A stretch of DNA of 64,000 nucleotides from the NCBI RefSeq assembly GCF_900111075.1, contig NZ_FOFZ01000008.1:62001-126000 (forward strand). The letters are read 5' to 3'. The DNA comes from Flavobacterium frigoris. GTDB lineage: Bacteria; Bacteroidota; Bacteroidia; Flavobacteriales; Flavobacteriaceae. How positions within the stretch are numbered: the first letter of the stretch is position 1; the number at the start of each line of letters is the position of its first letter. The notes beneath the pieces are model-generated. The model was not told the origin of the DNA, did not search any database, and saw only the letters and a list, made by a program, of their open reading frames with translations. Made by a program: the position numbers and the translations under genes. Shown piece after piece: positions 47,438-56,676 of this stretch.

Positions 47438-47502
47438 GTTGTTGTCCTTTATTATAGAAGTTAGGTTTCATGTTTCAGAAAACCAACAACTGAGTTAAAA
47501 TA

Positions 47503-47799
47503 TTATTTAAGTAAATCGGCCACGTATGGCATTAAAGCTAAGTGACGTGCACGCTTTACAGCTACAGACACTTTTCTTTGGTATTTCAATGAAGTACCAG
47601 TTAAACGACGAGGAAGAATTTTTCCTTGCTCATTCACGAATTTCAATAAGAAATCAGCATCTTTAAAATCGATATACTTGATACCAGATTTTTTGAAACG
47701 ACAGTATTTCTTTTGTTTGTTAGTTTCTATGTTTAAAGGAGTAAGATATCTGATATCTCCGTCTTTTTTTCCTGAAGCAGATTGTTGTAATGTTGCCAT
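47503..47799 (-). CDS. rpsR: 30S ribosomal protein S18
   Basis: A 98-residue protein. [36 protein letters not shown] and [20 protein letters not shown] are the family core; the N-terminal extension (about 25 residues) is usual in Bacteroidota. It binds S6, which is encoded five bases upstream. Confidence 0.97.
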   Translation of the reverse strand: MATLQQSASGKKDGDIRYLTPLNIETNKQKKYCRFKKSGIKYIDFKDADFLLKFVNEQGKILPRRLTGTSLKYQRKVSVAVKRARHLALMPYVADLLK

Positions 47800-47804
47800 A
47801 ATAA

Positions 47805-48146
47805 TTAAGCTTTTTGAGATTTAAGTTTTGCTCTTCTTCTTTCAGCCCAAGAGATAGCATGTTTGTCAAGACTTACCGTTAAAAAACGCATAACTCTTTC
47901 GTCACGTCTGAATTCAGTTTCAAAAGCGATTAAAACCTCTCCTGATACGTTATATTCAAACAAATGGTAAAATCCAGATTTTTTGTTTTGGATTTCGTAA
48001 GCCATTTTTTTAAGACCCCAGTCCTCTTTAGAGACAAACGTAGCACCTCTACTAGTAAGAAAATCTTCAAATTTGCTTACTGTTTCCTTCACCTGAACAT
48101 CAGATAAAACGGGATTTAAAATGAAAACAGTTTCATAATGATTCAT
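47805..48146 (-). CDS. rpsF: 30S ribosomal protein S6
   Basis: A 113-residue protein. [40 protein letters not shown] and [18 protein letters not shown] match S6 over its full length. It is the first gene of the rpsF-rpsR-rplI operon, behind a consensus promoter. I did not recognise the S6:S18 leader motif in the short leader. Confidence 0.97.
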   Translation of the reverse strand: MNHYETVFILNPVLSDVQVKETVSKFEDFLTSRGATFVSKEDWGLKKMAYEIQNKKSGFYHLFEYNVSGEVLIAFETEFRRDERVMRFLTVSLDKHAISWAERRRAKLKSQKA

Positions 48147-48175
48147 AAAAATTTATTTTATTGTTAATTTGGCTG

Positions 48176-48205
48176 CAAAAGTAGCCTTTATTTTTCAATA
48201 ATCAA
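48176..48205 (-). promoter_or_regulatory. Promoter of the rpsF operon
   Basis: On the minus strand: TTG (48205-48203), 19 bases, TACTTTTG (48183-48176), 29 bases upstream of the ATG. Excellent fit to the Bacteroidota consensus. Confidence 0.85.
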
Positions 48206-48310
48206 CAATAATTTTAATTTAATCGACGTATGACAAAAAAATGATCTAAAAATATATTTATTTGAAAAAAAAAGATATATTTACTGTTCCAAATCTTAAA
48301 TGCTAACATT

Positions 48311-49006
48311 ATGAAGCTAAACTGTGTTGTTGTAGATGATAGTTCAATCCAAAGAATGATCATTTCGAAGTTAGTAAATAATCATCAAAATTTACATTTG
48401 ATAGGAGATTTTTCAAATGCGATAGAAGCAAAAAGTTGTATGTCCATACATAATGTAGATTTAATATTTCTTGATATTGAAATGCCTGTAATTAGTGGCT
48501 TCGATTTTTTGGATGGATTAAAAATTAAACCTCAAATTATTTTTATCACTTCCAAAGCCGAGTATGCTATGAAAGCATTTGATTATGACGCTACGGATTA
48601 TCTTCAAAAACCGATTGCATTAGATCGATTTAATGCATCTGTAAAAAGAGCTATGGATTTATATCTACTTAGAAAAGATACCAAAGAAGAAGAAGGTGAA
48701 CATATTTTCATCAAAAGTAATTTGAAAAAACTAAAGATTTTTACTGCTAAAATAAAATGGATTGAAGCTTTTGGTGACTATGTAAGAGTCGTGACCGAAG
48801 ATGACAGCAATCTAGTTCTTTCTACTATGAAATCTTTTGAGAACGATTTATCGAAAAAGAAATTTGTAAGGGTTCACAAATCCTATATCATTAACATTGA
48901 TAAAGTAGAACGTTTCAATAGTAAATTTGCTGAAATAGGTGTGACTAAAATACCTTTAAGTAGAAACAAAAAAGAAGATTTAGTAAAAGCACTTTCATTT
49001 GCATAA
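48311..49006 (+). CDS. LytTR-type response regulator
   Basis: A 231-residue two-domain regulator. The receiver has Asp9-Asp10 (VVVDDSS), phospho-acceptor Asp55 (IFLDIEMP), Thr80 and Lys100 (DYLQKP). The C-terminal LytTR domain (about residues 128-230) has IFIKSNLKKLKIFTAKIKWI, EAFGDYVRVVT and FVRVHKSYIINIDKVE. No kinase gene is adjacent; LytTR regulators of Bacteroidota often pair with a distant LytS/7TMR-type kinase. It stands alone between divergent rpsF and convergent priA. Confidence 0.93.
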   Translation: MKLNCVVVDDSSIQRMIISKLVNNHQNLHLIGDFSNAIEAKSCMSIHNVDLIFLDIEMPVISGFDFLDGLKIKPQIIFITSKAEYAMKAFDYDATDYLQKPIALDRFNASVKRAMDLYLLRKDTKEEEGEHIFIKSNLKKLKIFTAKIKWIEAFGDYVRVVTEDDSNLVLSTMKSFENDLSKKKFVRVHKSYIINIDKVERFNSKFAEIGVTKIPLSRNKKEDLVKALSFA

Positions 49007-49014
49007 AATTTACT

Positions 49015-51468
49015 CTAATAAAAATCAACGTTTATCGCTACTTTAATTGCTCTGTATTGAGCAACTGAATCAAAGCTATTTAAAATTTTCTGTATAATAT
49101 TTTTATTACTTCCTATTGAGATATTTGTTGGAATCTTTATGACTATTGTTCTGATGTATTCGTTTCTTATCCTATTTATAGCAGGTTCTTCAGGTCCCAA
49201 AACTGGAATATTTAGATTTTGGCTCATTACCTGATACAACCACAAAGCACCTTCTTTAAGTTTGTCAAAATCACGATGCTTTAATGTGATTTTAATAATC
49301 CTGAAGTATGGGGGATATTTATAAATTTGCCTGTCATATAATTGTTCGTTATACATCCCTATATAGTCATTATTAGTCACCTGCTGTATCGTGTTGTGTT
49401 CTGGATTATACGTTTGAATAATTACCTTTCCTTGCTTTTCTGACCGCCCTGAACGTCCTGACACTTGCGTCATCATTTGAAAACTTCTTTCAAAAGCCCT
49501 AAAATCGGGATGATACAGCATATTATCGGCATTCATGATTCCTACTAAACTTACGTTATCAAAATCAAGTCCTTTGGCTAGCATTTGAGTTCCTACCAGA
49601 ATATCAACTTCCTTGTTTTTAAAATTATCAATGATTTTTTCGAACCCAAATTTGCCGCGAGTAGTGTCTTGATCCATTCTTCCTATTTTATAATCAGGAA
49701 AAATAATCGTCAATTCTTGCTGGATTTGTTCTGTTCCAAAACCCTTAGTGGCCAAATCAACGCTAGAACAGCTGTGGCAATGAGTAGGCTTAGCAATGGA
49801 ATACCCACAATAATGACATCGCAATTGATTTTTATGCTTATGATACGTCAAACTTACATCACATTGCTGGCAATGCGGTACGTGCCCACAAGTCATACAC
49901 TCCACTACAGGAGAGTACCCTCTTCTGTTTTGAAACAAAATTACTTGTTCTCCTAGTGCAACAGCATTAGTAATCCCTTCGATCAATACATCACTAAAGT
50001 GACCTTTCATCTTTTTTCGGAAATATTTATCTTTTAAATCAACCAGCTCAATATTAGGCATTTTTACATTGCCAAATCGTTCTTTTATTTCGACCAAACC
50101 ATATTTATCCGACTTAGCATTAAAATACGTTTCGATACTTGGCGTTGCCGAACCTAATAAAACTTTTGCTTTATGAAAATTTGCCAACACCACTGCAGCA
50201 TCACGGGCGTGGTACCTAGGCGCAGGATCAACTTGTTTAAAGGTTTGCTCGTGCTCTTCATCCACGATTACAAATCCTAAGTCAGCAAACGGCAAAAATA
50301 AGGCCGACCTCGCTCCTATTACTATTTGTGCTTTTTCGGAATATTGTAAAACTTGATTCCACACTTCTACACGCTCATTATTATTGTATTTCGAATGAAA
50401 AACAGCCACTTTATTTCCAAAATAAGCTCTTAATCTCCCGACCAATTGAGTGGTAAGTGCAATTTCTGGTAACAAATACAAGACTTGCTTTCCGGTAAGT
50501 AGGTGCTCCTCTATAAGCCTGATATAGATCTCCGTTTTCCCACTAGAAGTTACGCCATGTAAAAGACAAACTTCTTTCTGGTTAAAACTATCTTTAATCT
50601 CTGAAAAAGCATTTTGTTGCGCTCCACTCAGGTGCAATTCCTTTCTGCTTGAGTTTCCCGTAAAATTAACACGATCCTCTTGGATATAGTAATCTTCAAA
50701 TATTTCTTTTTCTATAAGAGCTTTTACAATTGCAGAGGTAGAACCAGCAGCCTCCACTAATTTTTTTACAGTAATAGGCTCCTTACTGCTAGCATTTAAT
50801 TGAAAATATCTTAGAACAATTTCTTTTTGTTTACTGGCATTTTTTAGCGTTTCTAATAACACTGCCAAACCTTCATTCGATTCATATTTAGAATGTAAAC
50901 GAATGTAACGGACTAATTTAGGTTTATAACTCTCAAGCACCTCCTCCTGAAGCACAAGTATATTTTTATCAATCAGTTTTTGAATGACAGGAAAAATATT
51001 TTTTTTATTTAAGATTAAGATGACATCCTGAACCTTAAGCGATGATTGCTGCTGCAAAGCCTGATATACTAAAAACTCATCATCAGAAAGCCCACGTTCA
51101 TCAACTAAGACATCTGTTTTTTGAGAAATTACGGTTTCGCTTTCTAGTAACAATGCACTTGGCATCGCACCGCGATAAACATCGCCGATGGCGCACATAT
51201 AATAGGATGCAATCCATTGCCAATGCGCAATCTGAATCTCAGTTACAATAGGAAATTCATCAAGTATTTGATGAATTTCTTTAGCATCGTATAATGTGGG
51301 TTGATTTTGATGTGTTTCAACCACAAGTGCGGTATATACCTTACTTTTACCGAAAGGAACCGCTACTCGCATTCCTTTCTTGATATAATGATACTCTGCT
51401 TCCGATATACTATACGTGAACGTTTTGGCAAGGGAAAGCGGTAAAATTACTTCGGCAAAAAAAAGCAT
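49015..51468 (-). CDS. priA: Primosomal protein N' (replication restart helicase)
   Basis: An 817-residue DNA helicase restarting stalled forks. The N-terminal 3'-binding domain, Walker A LLHGVTSSGKTEIYIRLIEE, the DEEH box (VIVDEEHEQTFKQ), the zinc sites CMTCGHVPHCQQCD and CHYCG/CHSC, and the SF2 motifs VGTQMLAKGLDFDNVSLVGI and QVSGRSGRSEKQGKVIIQT are all present. The ATG at 51468 follows the DUF2147 gene on the same strand. Confidence 0.95.
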   Translation of the reverse strand: MLFFAEVILPLSLAKTFTYSISEAEYHYIKKGMRVAVPFGKSKVYTALVVETHQNQPTLYDAKEIHQILDEFPIVTEIQIAHWQWIASYYMCAIGDVYRGAMPSALLLESETVISQKTDVLVDERGLSDDEFLVYQALQQQSSLKVQDVILILNKKNIFPVIQKLIDKNILVLQEEVLESYKPKLVRYIRLHSKYESNEGLAVLLETLKNASKQKEIVLRYFQLNASSKEPITVKKLVEAAGSTSAIVKALIEKEIFEDYYIQEDRVNFTGNSSRKELHLSGAQQNAFSEIKDSFNQKEVCLLHGVTSSGKTEIYIRLIEEHLLTGKQVLYLLPEIALTTQLVGRLRAYFGNKVAVFHSKYNNNERVEVWNQVLQYSEKAQIVIGARSALFLPFADLGFVIVDEEHEQTFKQVDPAPRYHARDAAVVLANFHKAKVLLGSATPSIETYFNAKSDKYGLVEIKERFGNVKMPNIELVDLKDKYFRKKMKGHFSDVLIEGITNAVALGEQVILFQNRRGYSPVVECMTCGHVPHCQQCDVSLTYHKHKNQLRCHYCGYSIAKPTHCHSCSSVDLATKGFGTEQIQQELTIIFPDYKIGRMDQDTTRGKFGFEKIIDNFKNKEVDILVGTQMLAKGLDFDNVSLVGIMNADNMLYHPDFRAFERSFQMMTQVSGRSGRSEKQGKVIIQTYNPEHNTIQQVTNNDYIGMYNEQLYDRQIYKYPPYFRIIKITLKHRDFDKLKEGALWLYQVMSQNLNIPVLGPEEPAINRIRNEYIRTIVIKIPTNISIGSNKNIIQKILNSFDSVAQYRAIKVAINVDFY

Positions 51469-51516
51469 TATTTGGATATTGGACGTTAATTAATGTAGTT
51501 ACTTATATAAAATAAA

Positions 51517-51945
51517 TTATTTAACTCTATACCAATATTGAGTTCTTCCCAATAAAGCAAAGCCTATATAACCACGTACCTTAAGCTTATCTTTTGATTC
51601 TAAAGTAATAAAACATTTATATACTTTTCCGTTTTTTGGATCTAAAATTTTTCCTGAATTATATTCGTCCCCATCTTTTTTAAGCCCTTTTATCACTGTT
51701 AAACCTATTACAGGTTTATTTTTATCTTCTCCTTCACAGTCAATACAGCGGTCTTTTCTATGACTTGCGTCAAAGATTTCAAGTACTCTTCCGTAAATTT
51801 TTCCTGATTTTTCATAAATCTCTACAACTGACTTTTCCTCACCGGATTGATCATCAATCGTTTTCCATTTTCCAATAACTCCCTGACCTTGAGCGTAAAA
51901 CAATGTTGATACAAACAGCAATACGAATGTGATACTTTTTTTCAT
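51517..51945 (-). CDS. DUF2147 exported protein
   Basis: A 142-residue periplasmic or outer membrane protein with a signal peptide ending TLFYAQGQ. GVIGKWKTIDDQSGEEKSVV, GKIYGRVLEI, CIDCEGEDKNKP (with a CxxC), SGKILDPKNGKVYKC and RGYIGFALLGRTQYWYRV match DUF2147. Function is unknown. A TATGTTTG element on the minus strand at 52054-52061 may be its promoter, about 110 bases upstream. Confidence 0.88.
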   Translation of the reverse strand: MKKSITFVLLFVSTLFYAQGQGVIGKWKTIDDQSGEEKSVVEIYEKSGKIYGRVLEIFDASHRKDRCIDCEGEDKNKPVIGLTVIKGLKKDGDEYNSGKILDPKNGKVYKCFITLESKDKLKVRGYIGFALLGRTQYWYRVK

Positions 51946-52083
51946 AATTTTTTTTATAATTCAAATGGAGAGAAAACCTATTTCTATTTATAATTTGAAG
52001 CGTGTTACTTACAACCAGTCCATTTATCTGGCAGAAAAGCACCTAATTTTCACCAAACATACTATAAAATTAGCAAAAAACAT

Positions 52084-53016
52084 TTATATTAATTTAATAT
52101 TATTATTTCTTTTTAAGTTATTTATTGCGGCATTTAACTCAAATCCGAGAAGTAAAATCATACAATTAATCCAAATATAAAACATCACAATTAATAAAGT
52201 CCCAATAGAACCATAAAGTTGATTATATTGAGAGAATTGTATGACCCAAATTCCAAAAAAGTAGGAAATAATGATGGTCAGAATTGTAGTAAATACAGAA
52301 CCAATGGAAATGAAAGCTCTTGTTTTATCATGTTTTGTTCCAAACTTGAAAAGTATTGACGTCGTAATTAAGATCATCATAATTAAAAAGCCATACCGCC
52401 CCATAACTATCAACGGAATTTGTTCATTTAAGACCTGATCCGCAGTTAGTTTATGAATAAATACTTCAAAAACAACAATGATACCTACGGTAACCAATAA
52501 CAACATGGATAAAAAAACCGACATTCCCACGGCAATCAAATATTGACGAAAAAAACCTCTCTTTACAAGTACATGCTTTGAAGTTTCAAAGCCACCTAAA
52601 ATCGCATTTAATCCATTTGCCATTAAAAATATAGACAATATAAAACCCGTAGACAATAAACCAGAGTGACTGTTGTGTAGTATGTCATTTATTATGTTTT
52701 CAATCGCATAATAAGTGTTAGGAGGTACTCCTTCAGATACAAATTTCAAGAAATCTTGTTGAAAACCTTCAATAGGAATGTATGGGATAAGGTTAAGAAT
52801 GAACAAGGCAAAGGGAAACAAAGCCATAAAAAAACTAAATGCAATAGATCCTGCCCTATTTGACAAAGCACCTTCGGCAATACCGATGACGTATAATTCC
52901 ATTAAATCATAAAGAGACAAGCCAGCCAACCACTTTAATTTAATACCCTTTAAGTAATGGGCGAAATTACGAAGTAGCGGGATTTTTTCAATTCTATTTT
53001 CAATTTCTTGACTCAT
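52084..53016 (-). CDS. YihY/BrkB-family inner membrane protein
   Basis: A 310-residue protein with six predicted helices. GALSNRAGSIAFSFFMALFP, FILNLIPYIP and FGIWVIQFSQYNQLYGSIGT are the family landmarks (the last resembles YNxxYGSlga). It was once called ribonuclease BN, which was a misassignment; the present function is unknown. It follows nadC by 56 bases, with a palindrome in between. Confidence 0.9.
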   Translation of the reverse strand: MSQEIENRIEKIPLLRNFAHYLKGIKLKWLAGLSLYDLMELYVIGIAEGALSNRAGSIAFSFFMALFPFALFILNLIPYIPIEGFQQDFLKFVSEGVPPNTYYAIENIINDILHNSHSGLLSTGFILSIFLMANGLNAILGGFETSKHVLVKRGFFRQYLIAVGMSVFLSMLLLVTVGIIVVFEVFIHKLTADQVLNEQIPLIVMGRYGFLIMMILITTSILFKFGTKHDKTRAFISIGSVFTTILTIIISYFFGIWVIQFSQYNQLYGSIGTLLIVMFYIWINCMILLLGFELNAAINNLKRNNNIKLI

Positions 53017-53032
53017 TGTATTCAGGTTACAG

Positions 53033-53050
53033 TCCCGATAACTATCGGGA
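53033..53050. repeat. Palindromic element between nadC and yihY
   Basis: TCCCGATAACTATCGGGA: an 8-bp perfect stem with a two-base loop. This palindrome type (CCCGATAxxTATCGGG) is common between genes in Flavobacteriia as I recall; a related form, CCGATAATTATCGG, lies at 60156-60169. Confidence 0.7.
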
Positions 53051-53072
53051 TAAGGTTGCGAAAATAGCTATT

Positions 53073-53930
53073 TTATATCGCTTTTAAACTTAAATCCATA
53101 TTATACACAGAATGTGTTAGCGCGCCCGAAGATATATAATTCACGCCACATTCAGCATATGCTCTTATAGTTTCTTCATTAATGTTTCCCGAGGATTCCG
53201 TCAAGCTTTTATTTCCAATAAAAGCTACTGCATCTTTAGTCATTTGATAATCAAAATTGTCCAAAAGTATTCTGTAAACTCCACCGCAGGCAACTATTTC
53301 CTTGACCTCGTTTAAATCTCTGGCTTCCACGATAATTTTTAAAGCTAATTTGTTTTCCTTGAGATAAGTTTTAGTTTTAGCGATAGCCAAAGCGATTCCG
53401 CCCGCAAAATCGATGTGGTTATCTTTGAGCATAATCATATCATACAAGGCAAAACGGTGGTTCTCACCGCCCCCGAGTTTCACAGCCCATTTCTCAGCTA
53501 CGCGAAAACCAGGTGTGGTTTTACGGGTATCCAAAATTTTGGTTTTCGTTCCTTCAAGCAATTTGACATAGTTGTTAGTTTTAGTAGCAATGGCTGACAT
53601 TCTTTGCATTGAGTTCAACACCATTCTTTCTGCTTTTAGGATGGATTGTGAGCTACCTGAAACATGAAACACTACATCACCATATTTCACTGGTGTGCCA
53701 TCAACTATAAAAGTCTCTACTGTTAAATTTGGATCTACGTAATGGAAAATCATTTTAGCAAATTCGACACCAGCAATAATCCCGTTGTCTTTTACTAACA
53801 ACTTTGCTTTACCTTCTGCAAACGTTGGAATACAAGCCAAAGAACTGTGATCTCCATCACCAACATCTTCACGTATGGCATTTGCAATTAGTATCTGTAA
53901 CTCGTTTTTAAATTGTGCTTCGCTAATCAT
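53073..53930 (-). CDS. nadC: Nicotinate-nucleotide diphosphorylase (carboxylating)
   Basis: A 285-residue quinolinate phosphoribosyltransferase forming nicotinate mononucleotide in NAD synthesis. AIREDVGDGDHSSLACIP, LVKDNGIIAGVEFAKMIF, ERMVLNSMQRMSAIAT, ILDTRKTTPGFRVAEKWAVK and GGGENHRFALYDMIMLKDNH give the active site. VEARDLNEVKE and LLDNFDY follow. The ATG at 53930 is preceded by a TACTTTAG element, a weak variant of the -7 box. Confidence 0.95.
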   Translation of the reverse strand: MISEAQFKNELQILIANAIREDVGDGDHSSLACIPTFAEGKAKLLVKDNGIIAGVEFAKMIFHYVDPNLTVETFIVDGTPVKYGDVVFHVSGSSQSILKAERMVLNSMQRMSAIATKTNNYVKLLEGTKTKILDTRKTTPGFRVAEKWAVKLGGGENHRFALYDMIMLKDNHIDFAGGIALAIAKTKTYLKENKLALKIIVEARDLNEVKEIVACGGVYRILLDNFDYQMTKDAVAFIGNKSLTESSGNINEETIRAYAECGVNYISSGALTHSVYNMDLSLKAI

Positions 53931-54527
53931 TTTTATAAGAAATTTATATACTGCTAAAGTAGGTTTTTTTTGTTAAACTGAAAATTTGTTTAACGAATAT
54001 GATCCCGAGTTCGTGACATTAAGCAATCTTGCAGAAGTACAAATATGGAGAACGAAAAGGCAATACACTAGAATTTACAAGCTGCACAATCCCTCAACCA
54101 TGCATTAAAGGATAAAAATAATAATCTTTTTTTTACGTTACTAAGTAAAATAATTCCTGTATTTGAAAAGACCATAATTCTGATCTAAAATCATAAATGT
54201 GCTATAGTTAAATAAATAAACTTCCGTTTTGTTACATAAAAATGATTTTACGACTAAGGAAACTATTTTAAAAACAAGAAGAATCTATAAACAAAAAAAT
54301 GTAGTTAATTAACATAGAAGAAAAATACACTGTATCAGCTATGAATATATTAGTGAATATTTCTTTTCTTTGCTAGCGGTTTATCTAATAATAAATCCTC
54401 GTACGAGGTACTATTTTTAAAGAAGATATAGGTTTTTATCGTTGATTTAGATTACCAATCACGTTATTCTTGTTTAAAATATATTTTGACAAAAGAAGGA
54501 ACATTAAAACACCAAAATAAAAATAAA
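53931..54527. other. Gene-free stretch of about 600 bases
   Basis: AT-rich sequence with no credible coding frame on either strand, no strong hairpin and no RNA gene I can recognise. The segment near 54040-54115 has less biased base use (GCAATACACTAGAATTTACA and similar) and could be the remnant of a lost gene. Confidence 0.5.
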
Positions 54528-54956
54528 ATGAAATCCACTTTTCTTATTTTTATAGCATTTGCGCTACTTATCTCCTGTTCAGGTACAGATGTCATTGAGT
54601 CACAGCCTGGTTCTCAAGGCAAATGGGAATTGGTAAAAATGAGCGGCAGAACGCTGAACTCTGAAACTTCAGGTACTGATATGGAGTGGCAGGAATTCTA
54701 TTTACTTAATGACAATGGCACTTTTACCAAGTCCAGAACCTTCGCTAGCAATACTTCCCAAAGTACTGGAACATACAAAACCAATACTAACGGTACCGAA
54801 AACTATATTGAACTTACTTATTCATCCCAAAGTGACATCATTGGCAGCTGCTACGGCAATTTAAAAGAAGAACTTTATTACGACACTACTGATGTCTTAG
54901 TCAGTACCTGGCAAAACTGCGACGGCCCACGCTTGGAGTATAGAAAAATAAAGTAG
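54528..54956 (+). CDS. Small lipocalin-like lipoprotein
   Basis: A 142-residue lipoprotein: from the ATG at 54528 the signal peptide has lipobox LLISC (Cys17). The mature part has GKWELVKMSGRTLNSE near its start and a middle with LLNDNGTFTKSR ... TGTYKTN, the pattern of the lipocalin-like domain proteins of Flavobacteriia. Two cysteines (GSCYG and QNCDG) may form a disulfide. The frame extends 14 codons upstream to a TTG, but without support. The role is unknown. It stands alone in a gene-poor region. Confidence 0.75.
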   Translation: MKSTFLIFIAFALLISCSGTDVIESQPGSQGKWELVKMSGRTLNSETSGTDMEWQEFYLLNDNGTFTKSRTFASNTSQSTGTYKTNTNGTENYIELTYSSQSDIIGSCYGNLKEELYYDTTDVLVSTWQNCDGPRLEYRKIK

Positions 54957-55377
54957 ACTTTATCAGATTGTTACAATACTCTACACAATAATCTTTACCT
55001 CATTTTTTTAATATTTAAAATTGGAGCTACTATTATTCCAAAGGTGCTCTTTACTTTGCTATACATTTCTTATAAAATCTCTTTTAGTAGTGATTCCATT
55101 CCAAGAACTCCCATATATTGTTCCCGAATAAATTAAGATAAAATGGTTTACTTTATTAAAAATCAGATACCTATATTTGAAATTACTATAATGATACATG
55201 CAAAACTAAAATGACCCCTATTTGATTAAAACACAAAAAATGTTTTTTTTCAAACCTTTAAAAAGCTAAAATTATTCCTAAAAAAACTTTTTCTAGCTAT
55301 TGTAAGAAAAGCGTAACAGAGACGGATTTTAGTTATTTCAAGAAATAAATATTAATTTAGTACTAAACCTTCCCGTT
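54957..55377. other. Gene-free stretch
   Basis: 421 bases, AT-rich. No coding frame, no strong hairpin and no consensus promoter seen ahead of the DUF2254 gene. Confidence 0.5.
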
Positions 55378-56640
55378 ATGAACGAAAAAGTACTTTTTAC
55401 AATGAATCGCATCACAGAAAAATTATGGTTTAGACCCTTGATTTTTTGTATACTTTCCATCTTGGGAGCGTTAATTGCACAAATAGCCGACAGTACCCGT
55501 CTTCATGAATTAGTTCCCAAAATAAATACGGAATCCTTGGAAACATTACTCGATACCATATCAGCAAGTATGTTGGTGATTTCCATTTTCGCGGTGGGCT
55601 CGATGGTTTCAGCATTTTCGGCAGCCAGCAATACGGCCACTCCCCGCTCCTTTAAACTAATTATTGCAGATGATGTGTCACGAAACGCACTTTCTGTTTT
55701 TATAGGTTCGTTCATTTATAGTATTGTGGCAACGGTCGCTTTAAAAAATGGCTACTACGGCGTGGCAGGCAACTTTACTTTATTTGTATTTACACTACTC
55801 TTCTTCGCACTGGTTATTCTTACTTTTTTACGATGGGTTGAGCGTATCTCCCGATTGGGGCGTATGGAACATACCATTAAATTAGTGGAAAATGCCACCG
55901 AAAATGCGATAAAAACAAGATTAGCGTCCCCTACGTTAAATGGAATCAGTATTAATCCAAATCAAGAAAAAGGTACGGCCGTTTATGGTAACATTACTGG
56001 GTATGTCCAACAAATATATATGTCTAACCTACAGATAATTGCAAAAAAATTAGATGCCCTCATTACCATAAACGCAGTTCCTGGAACTTTTTCGGCCATA
56101 GACAAGCCCTTGTTTTATATCTCAGTACTAAAAAACACGACCACTGAGGATGATTATAATGAAATGAGAAAAGCATTTGTAATAGGTAACATGCGTTATT
56201 TTGAAGAAGATCCACGTTTTGGACTCATCACTTTAAGCGAAATTGCGAGTCGTGCTTTATCTCCCGCAGTCAATGACCCCGGAACGGCGATCCAGATAAT
56301 TAGTAGCCATGTGCGTTTATTTTCTTTGTGGGCCGAACCGGTTCATTCGAAAAAGGAAGAAAAATTATCTTATGACCGTATCGCCGTTCCTGAACTTGCA
56401 ATTGCAGATCTATTTGAAGATGCGTTTAGACCCATAGCCAGAGATGGTGCCGGAAATATTGAAGTAATGATCCGACTTCAAAAAGCCTTTAACAGCGTTT
56501 ATGCCATCGATAATTCTGCTATAAAAATAGCCGCAATGCATCATTCCTATCAAGCTTTTGAAAGGGCAGAAATAGAAATGAAATTTAATGGAGATCTTAG
56601 CCTATTAAAAAGCGAGAGTTTATTTACCAAAAAAACATAA
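55378..56640 (+). CDS. DUF2254 family membrane protein
   Basis: A 420-residue inner membrane protein. Four helices lie in the first 160 residues (about 18-37, 62-84, 103-125, 132-152), and the remainder is cytoplasmic. SMLVISIFAVGSMVSAFSAA, TPRSFKLIIADDVSRNALSVF, DPRFGLITLSEIASRALSPA and VNDPGTAIQII match DUF2254. Function is unknown. It is 36 bases upstream of an MscS-like gene, so the two may act together in envelope stress, which is an inference from position. Confidence 0.9.
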   Translation: MNEKVLFTMNRITEKLWFRPLIFCILSILGALIAQIADSTRLHELVPKINTESLETLLDTISASMLVISIFAVGSMVSAFSAASNTATPRSFKLIIADDVSRNALSVFIGSFIYSIVATVALKNGYYGVAGNFTLFVFTLLFFALVILTFLRWVERISRLGRMEHTIKLVENATENAIKTRLASPTLNGISINPNQEKGTAVYGNITGYVQQIYMSNLQIIAKKLDALITINAVPGTFSAIDKPLFYISVLKNTTTEDDYNEMRKAFVIGNMRYFEEDPRFGLITLSEIASRALSPAVNDPGTAIQIISSHVRLFSLWAEPVHSKKEEKLSYDRIAVPELAIADLFEDAFRPIARDGAGNIEVMIRLQKAFNSVYAIDNSAIKIAAMHHSYQAFERAEIEMKFNGDLSLLKSESLFTKKT

Positions 56641-56676
56641 AAATACAGTTTTTAATACCTTTAATGGAACTAATTT

